Below, one piece after another: positions 34,401-49,000 of a stretch of 64,000 bases of DNA. The DNA is from Telmatactis stephensoni (taxonomy: Eukaryota > Cnidaria > Anthozoa > Actiniaria > Isophelliidae): contig JALIZF010001888.1 of assembly GCA_029948255.1 (NCBI GenBank), positions 806,001 through 870,000 on the forward strand, given 5' to 3'. The notes below the pieces were generated by a model. It was given only the letters and a program-made list of their open reading frames with translations. It had not been told where the DNA came from and did no database searches. Position 1 is the stretch's first letter. The number at the start of each line of letters is the position of its first letter. A program made the position numbers and the translations under genes.

Positions 34401-34642
34401 GTATAGTCTGATTCACACTAGCGACGCAAACGTTGAACCGCAAGCAACATACGCAGACTCAGCAACTATCGTATAGTCTGATTCACACTAGCGACGCAAA
34501 CGATGAACCGCAAGCAACATACGCAGACTCAGTACTGCATTTATCACCGAGGTGTGAGAAAAGACAAGCACCGCTAATGAGCAGTACCACTACTGAGTCT
34601 GCGTATGTTGCTTATGCTCTTATGCTTGTGTCGCTAGTGTCT
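34401..34642. mobile_element. Family A MITE with duplicated left end
   Basis: The 70-bp left end (GTATAGTCTGATTCACACTA onwards) is repeated in tandem at 34401 and 34471. The right end is CTTGTGTCGCTAGTGT. The interior AAAGACAAGCACCGCTAATG matches the copy at 15411-15711 and the fragment near 16080. Confidence 0.8.
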
Positions 34643-34810
34643 AGTACTAAGACGCAAATCAAGGCAATGGTTGTACACAAGGTCGTGTGTGTGTGTGTAC
34701 AACATTAATACAGAATTTCGGAGATGCGTTAAACGTCTTTTAAAATTCATCCGCAGATATATAGTGCAAAAAATGTGAGAAACATAAGCTGCATTAGGAA
34801 CAAACGAGAT

Positions 34811-34927
34811 TAAGGCCCCGTTCACACTACAGCATTAGATCGATCTGAGATCGATCCAGTCTAGTACATTGCTTCAAGCTGGAACGAACTCAGATCGATC
34901 TAGAACTGCAGTGTGGACGGGGCCTAA
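34811..34927. mobile_element. Foldback MITE with TAA target duplication
   Basis: Ends GGCCCCGTTCACACTACAG and CTGCAGTGTGGACGGGGCC are inverted repeats flanked by TAA on both sides. A 3-bp TWA duplication with G-starting ends is typical of PIF/Harbinger-type MITEs. Confidence 0.85.
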
Positions 34928-37644
34928 GAGTCTATGTTGTAAAAAACTTTCTGAAACTTCAAATGAAATGGATCAGCGTCCAGAACAGTCTCTAGCTATA
35001 GATTCATCGCAAGCGTTAATTACAGAATCGCGAAATACTCCAAGAGTTTAAGGTTCTGGAATAATCATGTCAAAACACACAGTATGGGGCTTCACTTTAG
35101 TTATTATAACATATCATTCAACAGTTGTTTATCCATCCACTTCTCGTCATCATTAAGTAACGTAAGACAATGGGGTTGAGTAGTTATGAAACCACTTTGA
35201 CAAATTAGTATCAAAATTTTCAAACATTTTTGGGTACAAACAACAAAGGCAGAAATCCACTTCATCCATCATACAAAACTCTCGAAATCATTGGAAGGGT
35301 TTTCGGGACAGAATGAATTGCAGATCTTTGAGCTCTACTTTTTTTTGTTTTAATTTGTATTTATAAAAAGTGCCATTAAATAGACTTAGCTTGTACGACT
35401 TGAGCGATTACAGAAAATAACTGTTTTAAGAGTTTAAGAGTTTAATCTGAATATTCCATACTACAGAAACCGTAGAAAATCGACGAAAAAGTCGACGGAA
35501 AACAAACCATAGAAAATCCCACACTTTCAGGCTATAAAATATTTAATCATCACTTTGCTAGAACAAAAAAACAACATAGTCAATTGCCTTCAGTGATTGA
35601 ATGAAACAGCGGCTTACAAAAATTTGTTTAAAAAACTTTCATTCCCAGCATGATTTTGTTCAAATGCATGAGTTAAGAAATAAGCTGACGCCAAAAAATG
35701 GCTTTCCTTTACTGTAATAATTTTTTAATCAGAAGAACTATATTTTGAAGTTTGAAGGCAGCTTGCTTTTAGTGAATTAACGTGACGAGTGGCCGCACTA
35801 TTCTACCGTCGCCCTGGCAACAGGTGGTTAGAGTCACCTTAACCAGGTCTCACCAGTCGCATGAAGGTAAACACGGAACTTACAGTGTTTTACAGTTTCA
35901 AAACATCACACTTTTGAATTATCTTAGGCTGTCTCTGAACAATGGAAGTTTTTATGTTATCACCTTGTTAACATAAACCGACCTAACGATCATTGAAAGC
36001 GGCTTTCTTTGAAAGATTAGAAGAATGCTGTGTAACAACGAAAACTGAAGACAATCAATTAGACATCCTCATTTGAAGATTTCGACCGAAAAATATTCAC
36101 AATTAAGTTACTAAATTGAATTTCAAGTCGTGCTAAGGCTACTTCTAGTCCAGGAAAACGTAGACGAAGCAAGTGATCAAGCAATTAAGATCCATTTCCA
36201 TGAATACAAAACTGTAAAGTTACACTGTGTAACAGGTACAAAATGACTTAAACCCATCATTAAAATTACGACTCAAAATTAATTATTTTTTCTTACACCG
36301 AATCTTAAAGATAAAAAAATCACTATTTTTAATCTTTTTAATTCATTGTTTATTCAACTTCTACGTTCAATTTTGGCATGTTTTTCAATTCTTACATCAA
36401 AAAAAAAATTCTTCACTTCTGAAGGAAACCGATAATTTGTACAAATTAGAACAGAGGTGAGAAAAGACTAGCGAACGAAACCACAATATAACGCATCTAA
36501 CCTGTTGTCTAAAAAGACATAAACTCTATCGATTGGCTGCTTGTGTTGGAGTACCAGCCGCACCAAACAGGCATCGAAAACCGTCTTTTGACAAAATAAA
36601 AACAAGAAGGAAGATCACAAAAAAGCCGTCATGCTGAGAATGGCAAGTTGCACGCTTGATTCACCACTCCTGTTCGATTCTTGTCTTCTCTGTTAAAACA
36701 CAGAACTTCCCGTCATTAATTAAATATTTTATTCTTTGATGAAAATTTCAAAACAAATGAATTTTACTCAGGGTCTTTTGTGTGGAAAATGGCGCCTTGA
36801 TGTAAAATTCTTCGTTGAAACTTGCTAGAAAGGAAAATCAAGATATCTCTCAGAATTGGAAGGAATTTCTACCAAGGTAAGTTGATGTAATTAAGGTCAG
36901 GATCAAAAGTTGAAATGTCAACACGCTGTTCATTTTTTCTGCGCGCAATCAAATGGTCCGCCAGGTCGGCGAAAAACCAAAATTCCACAGACATGAACTA
37001 ACATTTCACGCGGAGTGAATTTGAATTCGAGTCATTTTTCCCAAGTTATAAAAAGGTTCAACTACAATAACAGGAAAGGAGATATCATAGTCCATGTGCT
37101 TTGAGTTGGCAAAGAAATTTAGAGATTATTTTAATAAAATGATGAAAATCACCTCCTTAGGACTGTATAGTCTTAGCATTTTAAATCAAATAAACTTCCA
37201 CCGTGACAGATTTAGACAATTTCGTCTACGATAATTGACGTAAATGAAATGAATAAAGTAAAGCTATGATAATTTAGAAATAATTAGGACCCGGGTTGTA
37301 AAATAGATCAATCTGGGATCAAGATATTGGTAAACAGTAACTGTACAGGATTGCTAACACCACTCCAAACCACCAAGCCGTTCAATTTCACAAGTAACAG
37401 TACCACTTGAAAAACGTTTCTTAATATCAAAAAATATCGCTTATCTCACAATCTCATCAACGAATAATCTCTATATTTGCGTTATCTATAAAACCTCTAG
37501 TCCTTCGCTTGCTTATTGTGACGAATTATAATGGAAATTCAGAGGAACTATTTGGGTTAACCGACAGATCGATCAAGGGTTGAGGACAAGATGCTTACAA
37601 TATGTGAATCTGAGGAGAAAAAGCTGTAGAAATTCACCAACAAA

Positions 37645-40600
37645 ATGACAAAAGGGAAAGGTAAATCATATTTCCACTATCAATAACAAAGTACATTACA
37701 TTTGTGAGAATTTTGTCTTTAGAACAGTAACTGTCATGAACAAAGAAAATAAATAGAGCTGAAGTATAAAACAGACTTCCACGTTGTTGAATTGCATTGT
37801 TATTAGTTTATTTCCCGCCAAAATGGCGCGGACGTTTTGGCAATACCACAATGCATTTCGCGTTGTAAACAGTGAACCTAAAATAACAAAATTAATTCCT
37901 AACAAGGGAGGTGTGAGGACGTCCCAAGTCTAGTGTAAAATTACCGGTACCATTCACTGAACGGATGTACACTTGTGTTTTATTTAGAAGCAGGAAGGAT
38001 TCAAGTTTACGTCCGCTGTTCGCCCATTTACCGAGAAAGAAAGAGAGAAGAAAGAAATCAATGCCATTGCACTGCATCATGATCACTCACTGGTAAGCAC
38101 ATCGAGAGAAAATCGTTATCTTTGTGGCCTACAGCATTTCTGACTCTCTCTGTGAGTTTCTAGTGACTGGTTTTAGAAAAGCCTAGCAATTGAAAATAAC
38201 CAAAAACTATCTGCAATATCATTTCGAAAGGTCCAAGTGATTTGAATAGCCCGCCAATTTTGCACCCATGTATACCCCAACGGGGGAGGGAGTACTCCTA
38301 ATATTTTGCTAATATGGATGTGCGGCGCGTCAGAATCCGGTTTTTAGGCTCGGAAACTTAGCTTTAGAGCAAAATTGATGGGCTTTCCGATGACAAGACA
38401 GCAAAAAGCCTTGAAAATATACTTTTTCTTTGATTTGTAAAAAAAAGTCGGTTATTCTTGTTTGGGACTGAATTTTTGAGGTATTCCGGTAATACCAAAC
38501 CATTTTCAAATCAAGTGCTCCACGAATATTCTTCTGTGATTCTACAAGTGGCTTGTGAAAGCGTAGTAAATCACCACGAATGCTACTTGCATTAGAGGCT
38601 ATGATTTTCAAGGTAAAGAATGCTTGCATTCTTCAATAACATGTTATAACATAGCTATTTTGTTCGCAGATTCGAGTTTTAGACCCACGAAGAGAAACTA
38701 ATTACTTCTTTGACGGTGTGTTTGGACCTGAAGCTTCTAACTACGAGGTGAGAATCGTTCAGGTTTAGTCTACTAAGCAGTCATTTGTGGTGTCGTCACG
38801 CAATGGTTCCGAGAGCGTTGTGTGACAATCCCGCTAACAATGGTTACGTCACACGGTTATGATAGATTAAGATTTAGTTGTATATTACCAATAATTTAAT
38901 CTGTAAATATCTCGTAGCTTTACCTTAAAGTTGGTCGACCACTTGTGTATGCTGCACTCAACGGCTACAAGGGTACACTGCTGACCTATGGACAGACAGG
39001 CACAGGTATTATTTATAAGGTCGTAATGAATTCAAAACGAGGGATAAAAGGGCTTTTACTCAGATGATACTGATTAATGTCGGGTATTTGTGGTCGAAAA
39101 AAGGCAGTAGCAAAACAGTGAGCAGTTTTGCGTTTTTGATGTCTGGATGATGATGATGACTATAAAATTTGGTCATGATAAAGTTAGTTATGGTGATGAC
39201 TTTGTACAATGATCAGGTGATAACTACCTTTCTGCAATGCTGATTGTCTGATCTGATCACGTGACACTCACTTTTCTGCAATGCTGATTGCCTGATCTGA
39301 TCACGTGACACTCACTTTTCTACAATGCTGATTGGCTGATCTGATCACGTGACACTCACTTTTCTGCAATGCTGATTGGCTAATCTGATCTTTAACTATC
39401 AGGTAAAACGTACACATTACTCTCGGAGGATGGTGTTACAACCAACGTTGTGGATCACTGCTTTGAGAGAATACAAGATGATAAGATACACAGCTATAAG
39501 GTACGCGGTCGTTCGTTTAGCCTTGTTATAGTACTTCTGATTGACCATGATCATGAATCATAGTACTAGGGTAGCTTGGGTGGTCAGTAAATTATCCTTA
39601 AAGGAGAGATTTATGGGATGTCTCGAGCGTGACCACGCACCCTTACTTCGGCTTCAATTACATACATATAGAGGAGACAGAGGGAGATAGAGCGAGAGGG
39701 GGGATTGCCAACTACTTGGGAAGTCACTTCCAAAGAGCATACGCGTTTGACATAACTGGGCAATAATCTTGTTACGTCACTTTTTCTAGGTCACGTGCTC
39801 ATTTCTTCAAGTATACCAGGAAAAGGTTTACGATCTTCTTAACCCAAGATTTACAGTCGAACTTCCGGTCCGTGAGCATCCCAAAAGAGGTATGCGTTTC
39901 CATGAATATGATCATATGCAGTTATTTAAAGAAAAGTTGTCGTGTTTCAAAGCAACAAGGGCCAAGCCAAGACCGAAAGGAATGCTGGTTTGAGTTGGTA
40001 ATGCATTCAAATCATACTTGTTATGAACAGAATTGAGTGCAATTTTCTAACAATAACGTGAAAATATGCTCATGTTTTGTAATTAGTTCTACAGAAACAA
40101 GCCTAATTTGAATACATTACCAGCATAAACACAACATTCATTTCGGTCTTGACTTGACGCTTGTGGCTTTCAAAGCGAAAGAACCGGAACCGCGACGTTT
40201 TTTGAAATAAGTGTATAAATGATGAAGTACTGAAGTGTTTTTTTCCCCTGACAATTCTCAGGAGTTTACGTAGCAAATCTTACACAAAACGAGGTCAAAT
40301 CTGCCGAAGATGTTCTTGCATTGCTCGAGTTTGGTAAAAGACAACTGGTCATGGCGGAAACGAAGATGGTTCGTCACTCAAGCAGGTACGCATGCGCGTT
40401 TTACTACTTACAAAGCAATGGTTATCCACCACTTGCCCATGTTCTCCACCACTGAGCCAAAGTGACGTTTGTTTCTTCAGTTTAATAAATGCGGCATCTT
40501 TTGCCCTAGTTTGTGTCTTAATTTCTTCTTCTTTTTTATTGCAGATCTCATTCCATTATGCAACTTATTATTGAGAGACGACTTAAGGCACACATTGCAA

Positions 40601-43066
40601 TGGGTAGGTAATATACACCTATAACGGTCATAAAAATCCCGGGGAAAATGCCTGTTCATAATTTGAATGATTTAATGTTTCTACCGCAGAGCAAGCCTCG
40701 ACTGAGGAACTAGGACCAAAGTCTCCAGAAAACGTCCACGATTCTATCATGGCGGTCGACGAAACGATAAACAATCTATTGAAGGAATTAAAACAAGACA
40801 GGAAAACTCATCACAGAGTAAGATGAATTTGCTGTCTTTCAACTTTCATTTTGTATTTGTTTTGAAATCTGCCAAAGATTCTTGAAATAACTGATTACTT
40901 TCTCCTTGCAGAGAGAAAGGGAGTGTCTAAAAGAGCTCATGGAAAAAGAGGTACTTTGGTTTGACTTTAGAGTGACTTTAATAACGGTAAAGTTTTTTAA
41001 TTTAACGCTTATGTTCTTTTTGTAGCTGGATGACAGTCACTCATTCAAAGGAGATGTTATAGTCAAAGGAAAAATAAATCTGTAAGTGAGAAAAAGCCCT
41101 CAGACCTTTTGACTAACACACCTTTTCAAAAGATCAGTACCAGAAAGTATGTGTAAGCTCTTTCCTTCAATTTCCAACGAAACTCCTCCGTGTCCCACCA
41201 TTTTTCCATTCTTTTCATGAAATTTTCTTCAGGTTCAAAGGTTCAAAGGTTTTTATTTACCATGTATTGAATAATAAATAATAAATACCATGTATTGAAT
41301 AATAAATGGAGGGAGTAAGAGTTACAACCCAAGGGGTTAAGACATATTTGAATTCTCTTCACCACGAAGACCAGTGGTTGTGGTTCTCGTTCGCACTACG
41401 ACGGACCAAAATGACAAAAGAACAGTACCAGAAAGTAGATGTAAGCTCCTTTCACTTTCCAACAAAACTCCTCCGTGTCCCGTGTTTCTGTTGTTGTTGT
41501 TGTTGATGTGAAATTTTCTTCACTACGTCCCGAACACCAATGTTTGTGATTCTCACTCATTACGGCGGACCAAAATTCCAGGCAAAGCTTAAAGAAACTA
41601 CAACCTTTTTTGTTTGGTTTTAGATGTGATCTCGCAGGGAGTGAACGTCTGACCAAAACCAAAGCTGAAGGAGTTCGTTTGACGGAAGCTAAGTACTTGA
41701 ATACATCACTGCTAGAGCTTGGGTAAGGCATAATACATCGAATAATACACGAAGATATACTAGGAAAGAATCTTATCCCTTTGTTATCCATTTCACTGCA
41801 ATGATAGCACAAGGGTTACTCCAAAATGCTTTTTACAAGAACGGCGGCACTAGGGATATCTCGTTTGTTTTTAGTGTCCTCACAGAAAACAATTTCCCTC
41901 GCAGCCGTGTTTAGTATCGTCACGCAACGTCACGATGTCGATGGAGCGTTGCGTGACGAGACTAGACACGGCTGCGAAGAGACTACAGTGAAAAAAAAAC
42001 GACAGAGTAATCTCAAGTGCGGGTTACCCTTGGCTACCTTCACGATGAAAACGGCCTCTAGGTCAGAGCAACAAGACGGAAGATATACTAATCACATCGA
42101 GTAAAAAGGTCAATTTGTCTCATACCATTTCTTGCTTGTCTAGTAATGTCATACACGCTTTGGCACGAGGTAAAAAGAGACACGTCCCGTACAGAAACTC
42201 AACGCTCACCCGTCTTCTTCAAGACTGTTTAGGGAGACAACTGGGAAAAACCAACTTCATTGTAAGTATACAGGACAAGCACGTAACGTTACATCACGGT
42301 GTCTGTCACACAATCTTTAGTAACGCAGTCTTCACAAGAGCAATCAGTGAATATTTAGTGCTTGACTCTAATGTAATCATGTTGGCTTAGACATGCACCA
42401 CTCATCGTTAACGTACCATCGTAACGTTACATCGCTGCACTGTCATACAATCCTTAGTAACGCAACCCTCAGAAGAGTTGTAACGCAATCTGTGGTAGTA
42501 CTAAATCGTGATTGATTCCGCCTCATGTTTCATGTTCATAGGTATGCATAGCTCCATCAGTTAAGTGAAATTAACGAAACAAAATGCAGTCTCAATTTTG
42601 GACTACGAGCAATGAGGATCATCAACGTTGCCAGGCTCAATGTGGAGGTAAGAAGAAGTGGCAATGTTCGAACAAAATACATCCTACCGCTGCCACCATT
42701 ACCTTCTTTTTAATTGTAAAGAATTTAAGCCACCATCGTTTGCTGTTTTTAGGTCGACTACAAAGTTCTTGCCGAACGACTCGCCAAGAAACTGGAGGAC
42801 CAAGGTAATGTTTTGAATTGCGGCATGTATTCAATTTTTCGGTAACTTTTGTTTCCGAGTTCCTCACTTCGGCAGTCAGGGCACTGAGATAACCATGTCT
42901 TTTTGTAAAAAGACAGTGTGGTCAAGAACATGTAAAATGACAAATCGTGTTTTCTTCTTCAGATCGCAGACACAAACTAGAGAAACTTGAATATCTACGT
43001 GAAATCCAGCGACTTAATTCAGCTGTGACGTCATATGAGGAAAATGAGCACGTGGTTAACAGTGAC
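37645..43066 (+). CDS. Kinesin motor domain and neck (exons 1-16)
   Basis: A short start, MTKGKEAG, leads straight into strand beta 1 (RIQVYVR, then VRPFTEKE in another frame). Landmarks in order are [83 protein letters not shown], then VCIAPS and SLNFGLRAM after another frame change. Between switch I and switch II there is an insertion of roughly 60 residues (exons 9-11), a charged helix-like segment in the loop before the beta-7 strand. The neck ([16 protein letters not shown], then [12 protein letters not shown]) is predicted coiled coil. Frame breaks lie at 38017 and near 42563. Confidence 0.88.
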
Positions 43067-46000
43067 GTAAGTATATAATTACAAAACCTTAACGAATCGC
43101 GTTAAAGCAGATTTTGTACGAGTGTGAAACGGACCATGTCAGTGTCAGTGCCGTGTTTTCTATAAAAACATTTGAAATTCCTGCCGTAACCATGCCGTGA
43201 CCGCTTGCAGTAATGCATTTTCTTGGTAACAAAATAATAGTTTTTCTCTCCCCGAGTATTGAAACTTTCCTTGTGTAAAACTTTTCATTATTTTGTCCCC
43301 ACGTTAAGAATCAAGAGGTATGTATGTACAACCTCAGAGGAGACCCAAGGCCTCAGGGGAGAAGGGGGAACGGGGAATGAGAGAGGGGCAGGGCAATGGA
43401 AAGGTAAGGAAAGAGGTAGTTTCCGAGGCCACCTTTGGTATTTGTCCGCTTATCCCTCATATACGCCCTGTCCGACCGTAAGGATGTACTATCCACTAAT
43501 TAATCACCACTTCTTCTTCCAGACGGACACTCTCGTTTCGGTCATACAAAACCTCTCCAAAAGCGTCCAGCGGGAAAAAGAAGAAAAACACAGTTTGCAA
43601 TCAGAACTGACCTGCCTGAAAAAGAAAGTAGCCCACTCTCCCACGGTCAATGCACCTGATATCGAGGCTTTGTTTCTTGCCTGAGTTGATGTCGATGCAG
43701 CTGTTAACGCACGTACATCAAAGCGAGGCAGTGTATTGACGCAGTACGTCACAGTGATTTACCACGCAAAGTTAAGGAGTATATGACTTCTGATTGGACA
43801 CAACAGAATATGGTGCTCAATATAGGGTACATGTTGAGTCTGTTGGAAAGTTTACTAGGGTTCGGTGATAACATAGAGAATGGAAATAAAGGTAAACATG
43901 GACTTAATTTCAAGTAAATGATACAGTAACTAGATTTAGAAAACGCAACGCGACGCGCTCACGAATTATGTTCTAAATAAACGAACTCGAAAACAAATGA
44001 ATGGCGTCCTGACGTGGGTGCCGACGTCGTCACGCAATGAACGAATGTGACATTTTCGTCATCTCACGTCCTGTTCTCTTAGTCGTGTCACGTTAGCTAA
44101 ATATTCCTAATTATCAGTCTATTTCTAGGGAGTGGGGCACTCTAGTATATAAGTATCAAGGAGAGAAGAGCCAGGAACGCTTTCACTACCTTTATACAGA
44201 ATCACCAAACCTTCCTACAGAGGTCTGACAGGAAAGAGGAATTCCAAGTACCCTCTCCTGAGGATTTGAAATACTTTTTAATACTAAAAAAGAATACCCC
44301 AAAATTATATCGCAAAACATAACTAATTCGGTGACAATTAACTGTCCGAAGGAAATCTATCTGTGCACCACAGACTATTTGTAGATATAACTTTAACTAT
44401 TAACGACAGACCAGATAATCACCAATCACTTTTATCCCAACAGAAACAAATACGAAAGATTCAGGGAATAAAAAAGAAGCATCTTCGCATCCTGAGAAAG
44501 GTCAATCACAAGCAACCAACAAAAAGTCAACGAGCTACGTCCAAAACATGACAGGGAGGACTTAGAAAGGTGTTTAGTTTATTTGTGGGAAGCAAAGACT
44601 CATCAAATAGCGATAGCAACCAAGAACAAGTTCCTCCTAAAGCTACGCCAAAAAATGAAAGCTCTCCACCCAAACAGGACCAAGCAACTGTTGATCAAAG
44701 CAAAGGAAATAACCCACAGTTGGTTAACACAAAGGATATTATGTCCAAGCTTGCACACACCAAGGAGAAGGTGGAGAAACACGTGTCAAATCTACTACTG
44801 TCTGCTTTTGGAGAGCAACTGATCTATAGTCAAGGTATCATATGAATATCAGGACACGTTCAGTATTCATCAAAATATTTCACCCAAACAGTGCGCTCGT
44901 AATATTCTGTGACGACGTCCTTGCGTCTGTATTTTAATAACACACGAAGCGCGCTAATACATCAGTTATTGTGCTCAGGGTTTTGTCATTCAAAGTTCAT
45001 TCAAAGACGTGGCAGGGGAAACAATAAGCTTGTTTTCATGTACTACTATCATAGGGGCTTTAGCAGAGTCTGCTTGTCTGTCTACCAATTCTTCTTGTCT
45101 AGTCAGCCGAAGCTTCATTGCAGCTTTCATCAGTTTCATCAGCTGCTTATTTCTTTTTACAGGTAATTCACCACAGTGGGGTGTGTTGGGAAGGAAGCTT
45201 AGTGAACTCATCATGTTTAAACGAAACAACATTATAGGTAAGTGAGCCATCTTCCAACAAAGAAATCATTACCGCATATGTACATATGTACCACAGAACC
45301 TGATAAATCATGTAACAAATCTCAATACATATAAACACTTTTCAAAATACAAAATCTTACAACGTATCGAGGGCGGATCTAGGATTAGGTATGCGCCATC
45401 CCAAACAGGGGGTTGTATGATATCAGTGAAAGCACAAATAGAGCCTAATTCTAGTTAACCATCATTTTTTCATTTTCTTAGTAGGGGTTGTGACCCCCTA
45501 AACCCTCCCCTTGGATCCGCCCTTGCGCATTGTCTAAAAGGTAACTTTTCTTTGTAGGACTGAAAGACACAGAAATGTGGTCCAACTACGAGAATGTTGT
45601 CGGTATGCTAGAAAGTTGCTTCCAGTACGTCTTGATCGACAAGGCTCTCTTGGCATCTATGATCGTTATCGAACACATGAACACTCGTGATAACCATTTG
45701 CCAAGGCTTCCCTCACCAGGACGGCCTTTAAAGCTCAAAGCACTTCAAGAACATTTGAAAACAATTCCTATCGATAAAGAAGAAATAAGCAAGAAAAGCG
45801 TGAGTGAAGGCCACGATCAAGGGAAAGACTTCGAAGAGAAAGCCTTAGTGTCTATAAACAAACAGTACAACCCCCAAGGGTCCGCAGGTAAATTTGGAGC
45901 AAGAAATAAACGAGGTCTTTGATGACACCTCGAGGTTGGAAACTGAACTGTTTGCAACAATGGAAGAAAAAACAAGACTAGAAGATGAGCTGATTGTCAT

Positions 46001-49000
46001 GAAAGACTACGTCAACAGACTTAAATCCGACATGTTCCATCTCAAGATCGAGAGAGCTAATCTAGAAAAGGAAGTGAGAAAGACCTGCCAAGGGTATTTT
46101 CAGCCTATCTGAAGGCGGTAGTCAACACGATGAACAAGTACACTAGTCCCCATAACGTCATGGAGGGATACAGAGGTCTACGTGTGGGTGAACTTTCTGA
46201 TGTCACCGAAGCATCCCATGAGAGTATCAGTGGAGAAAGTGAAAATGGATCTCAGATTTCCGAAGGAAACGAGCAGGGATCTCACATCTTGAAGAACTGC
46301 CTTGCAAGCATGGCACAGATGTATACATTAACGCCTACCCCTGACGATGACACACTTACTGAAGGAGGGGATTCCGATGATAAAGATGCTAGTCTATCAG
46401 AAGATGGCATCGGAGACAGCGATGAGGATGACATCATCATTACCAAAATAGCACGTGGTATACAGGATTACCATTCACCTGTATCGAGCCCAACTAAGGC
46501 CAAGAAGACCGACATCTCGTCTGAAAGCCGAGGCAAACAAAGGGAACATCACATCAAAGATATGGCGTCAGGAAAGCGAGGGAACTCCTTAAGAGACACA
46601 GTACAAGTCCAAAGAACACACAAAACGTTTAAGGATCTTCAGATTGCATATGAAGATCTTGAAGATGAGTTGTATCATGTCAGAGGTCAACTTAGCAAAG
46701 CTCAGCAGATTATCCTCAGTCTGGAGTCCAAATTGAAGGAAGAAAAAGAAAACTGGGAACAAATAAGAAAATTGTACTTGGAATACAAAGACAAGAACGA
46801 TGTTCTTGAAGGTAAAGTTGCTATTCTGCGCGAGGAGCTCGAGAAGTCCCTCCGAGAAAATACTTTCTTGAAGGACTATCATCAAGTCGACGTGGTAGAT
46901 GATGGTACAACACAAGCCATATTCGCATCACAGTAGGATCACCGACCCGATCTCCTTCAAGGCGAAAGGTCTTCGATTTGAGAAGCATTCCTTCTATACA
47001 GAATAGCAATCGTGAGATGCAGATTATCAAACTTCTAGAGGAGAACACCGAACTCAGGACAAGTCAACGAGAAATTGACCCAAGAGAAAATGCTAGCAGA
47101 GAATCACTCCAAGGAGAAGGATTCGAAAGTGAAAACGATGGAAGTAACGATTCGATTCCTTGAAGAAGAAAAGCAAACACTGAAGGAAGAGATCGAAACG
47201 ATTCATCGCAGAAAGTTTAAACTCGGAAACGAGCCTCAAGAGAAAAGAGAAGACACGGCTATCACATCTGCCGAAATCGATCTCTTCAGTAAGGAGACCG
47301 CTAAACTTGAAAAGGAGCTTGCAACTGAACGAAACCTCGCTGCTAAACTACAAAGTGACAACCAGAAACTGACTAAAGATCTTGAACGAATGGAAGCAGA
47401 GTTGAACAGATGGAGAAGTGGCCACACGATGAATGGTCAAGATGAAGATCTCACGCCAACAAATGAACAAGTTGAAATTAGCAAGGACAAGTGGACGAGA
47501 AATCGAAACAAAGGCTTGCAGATGCAGATGGTATTCATAGATGATTTGGAAAGTGAGGACGAAGGGAAGATTACAGATAATAGCACTGAAGAACTGAAGG
47601 ATTTGACTCTCAAATTACAGAGAGAAATGCTTGCAATGGCTGAGTACCAGGAAGCTCTGGAAAAGGAGTACGGGGAAGTCAAAGAAGAGTCTGAAAAATT
47701 CAAGAACGACCTAAAAGCTAAAGAAGAAATGATCGAGTCTCTTGAAAACGAAATTACAAATCTCAGGAAGCAAGCTAACACCAGGCAAGCCAGTGACCAG
47801 CAAGGAACCTTTTTCAGTCGCTTGAACATGAGATATTCGCCGTCCAAACCAAAGACAACGAGGGACGAATTCGAATTTCAGGAAAGCAAGAAAGAAGACT
47901 TTGGACAACATGACTTTAGAAAGTTTGAGGAGGAGATGAATGCTATCAAACAAGAAAACAGTGACCTTCGACAGCTAATTACAAAAAGCGAGCAGAAGAT
48001 AGCCATATATGAAGCAGATTTGGAAAAAGCCATGTTGAAGATAAAGCAACTTCAGGAGGATCGCCTTAGCAGAGGTGTAAAAGGAGACTTGTTGGACAAT
48101 CGGTTCGCGGGTTCCAAAGCAGTTGATACGAGCAGCGATGTTACCAAGCCTACAGCTGCTGATGCTGAACAATATTTAGCAGCCGCCGATGCAAAACTGA
48201 GCAAGACAACAAAAGAGATCGAAAGGTTGAAAGAGCAGCTTCTAGACAAAGAAGCCGAGAAAGGTCTTCTTTACGATGAATTGCACATGATACGCCGGCG
48301 AAAAGACGAGCTGGATAAGGCATTAGATGAAGCCAGGGAGGCCAGGACAGAATTACAAGAAAAAATGGATCAAATGGCAAAATGCACCCACTTTGAAGAC
48401 ACTGTCAAAGAGCTCACAGAGAAAAACCAGAAAATAGTCATGAAGTTGCAGCAAAGTGAAGAAAGTGTCAAAATGTTGACAAAAAAGCTTGAAAAACAGA
48501 CTGACAAGCTTAAAACGATTGAAGAGGATCTAGTTTCTACATCGGGAGAGAAGCTTAAAGGTGATTTTGAGTTGCGGAATGTCGTACTGGAGATGGAGAA
48601 AGCAAGGAATGAGCTGTTGCAGAGTGAAAAGGATCGCCAATTGCTGAGCACGGAGTTGAATGAGAAAATCGAATGGTCAACAAACCTTGAAATACAGCTT
48701 ATGGAACTGAAATGCTCCAATGAATGCATGAAAAAAGAACTTGAACAGATGAAAGAAAAGAAGAGAATGGAAAGCCATCACAATCAGGAAAGGAATATTT
48801 GTAAAGAAACAATGGAGAAGAGGTTACAAGAAGCATTTAAAACTAATAATCAGTTGCAAAGTGAGATACAATCGGTGCAAGACGAAAATAACGACCTAAA
48901 TGAAAAGCTATCTAACGCAACCAAGGCAATGGAAGAAGATATGCAAAAACTAGAACAACAAATAGCACAGCTTCAAACTGACTTGGAAAATTCAGTATCT

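Larger units (their letters stand above)
32660..37644. other. Intergenic DNA between the channel and the kinesin
   Basis: No exon is supported on either strand. It holds the foldback elements listed at 33859-34000, 34071-34355, 34401-34642 and 34811-34927. A strong splice donor, ACCAAG|GTAAGT, at 36876/36877 could end a 5' non-coding exon of the kinesin gene; the ATG before it (ATGGCGCCTTGA) stops after three codons. Confidence 0.5.

Noticed and set aside
46812..46934. Possible 123-nt intron in the kinesin tail (GTAAAG ... CACAG) that would restore the frame without an extra base
   Set aside because: The joined frame does fit, but the removed part reads as good coiled coil ([19 protein letters not shown]), and the neighbouring breaks cannot be explained in this way. 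Kept only as an alternative for one site.
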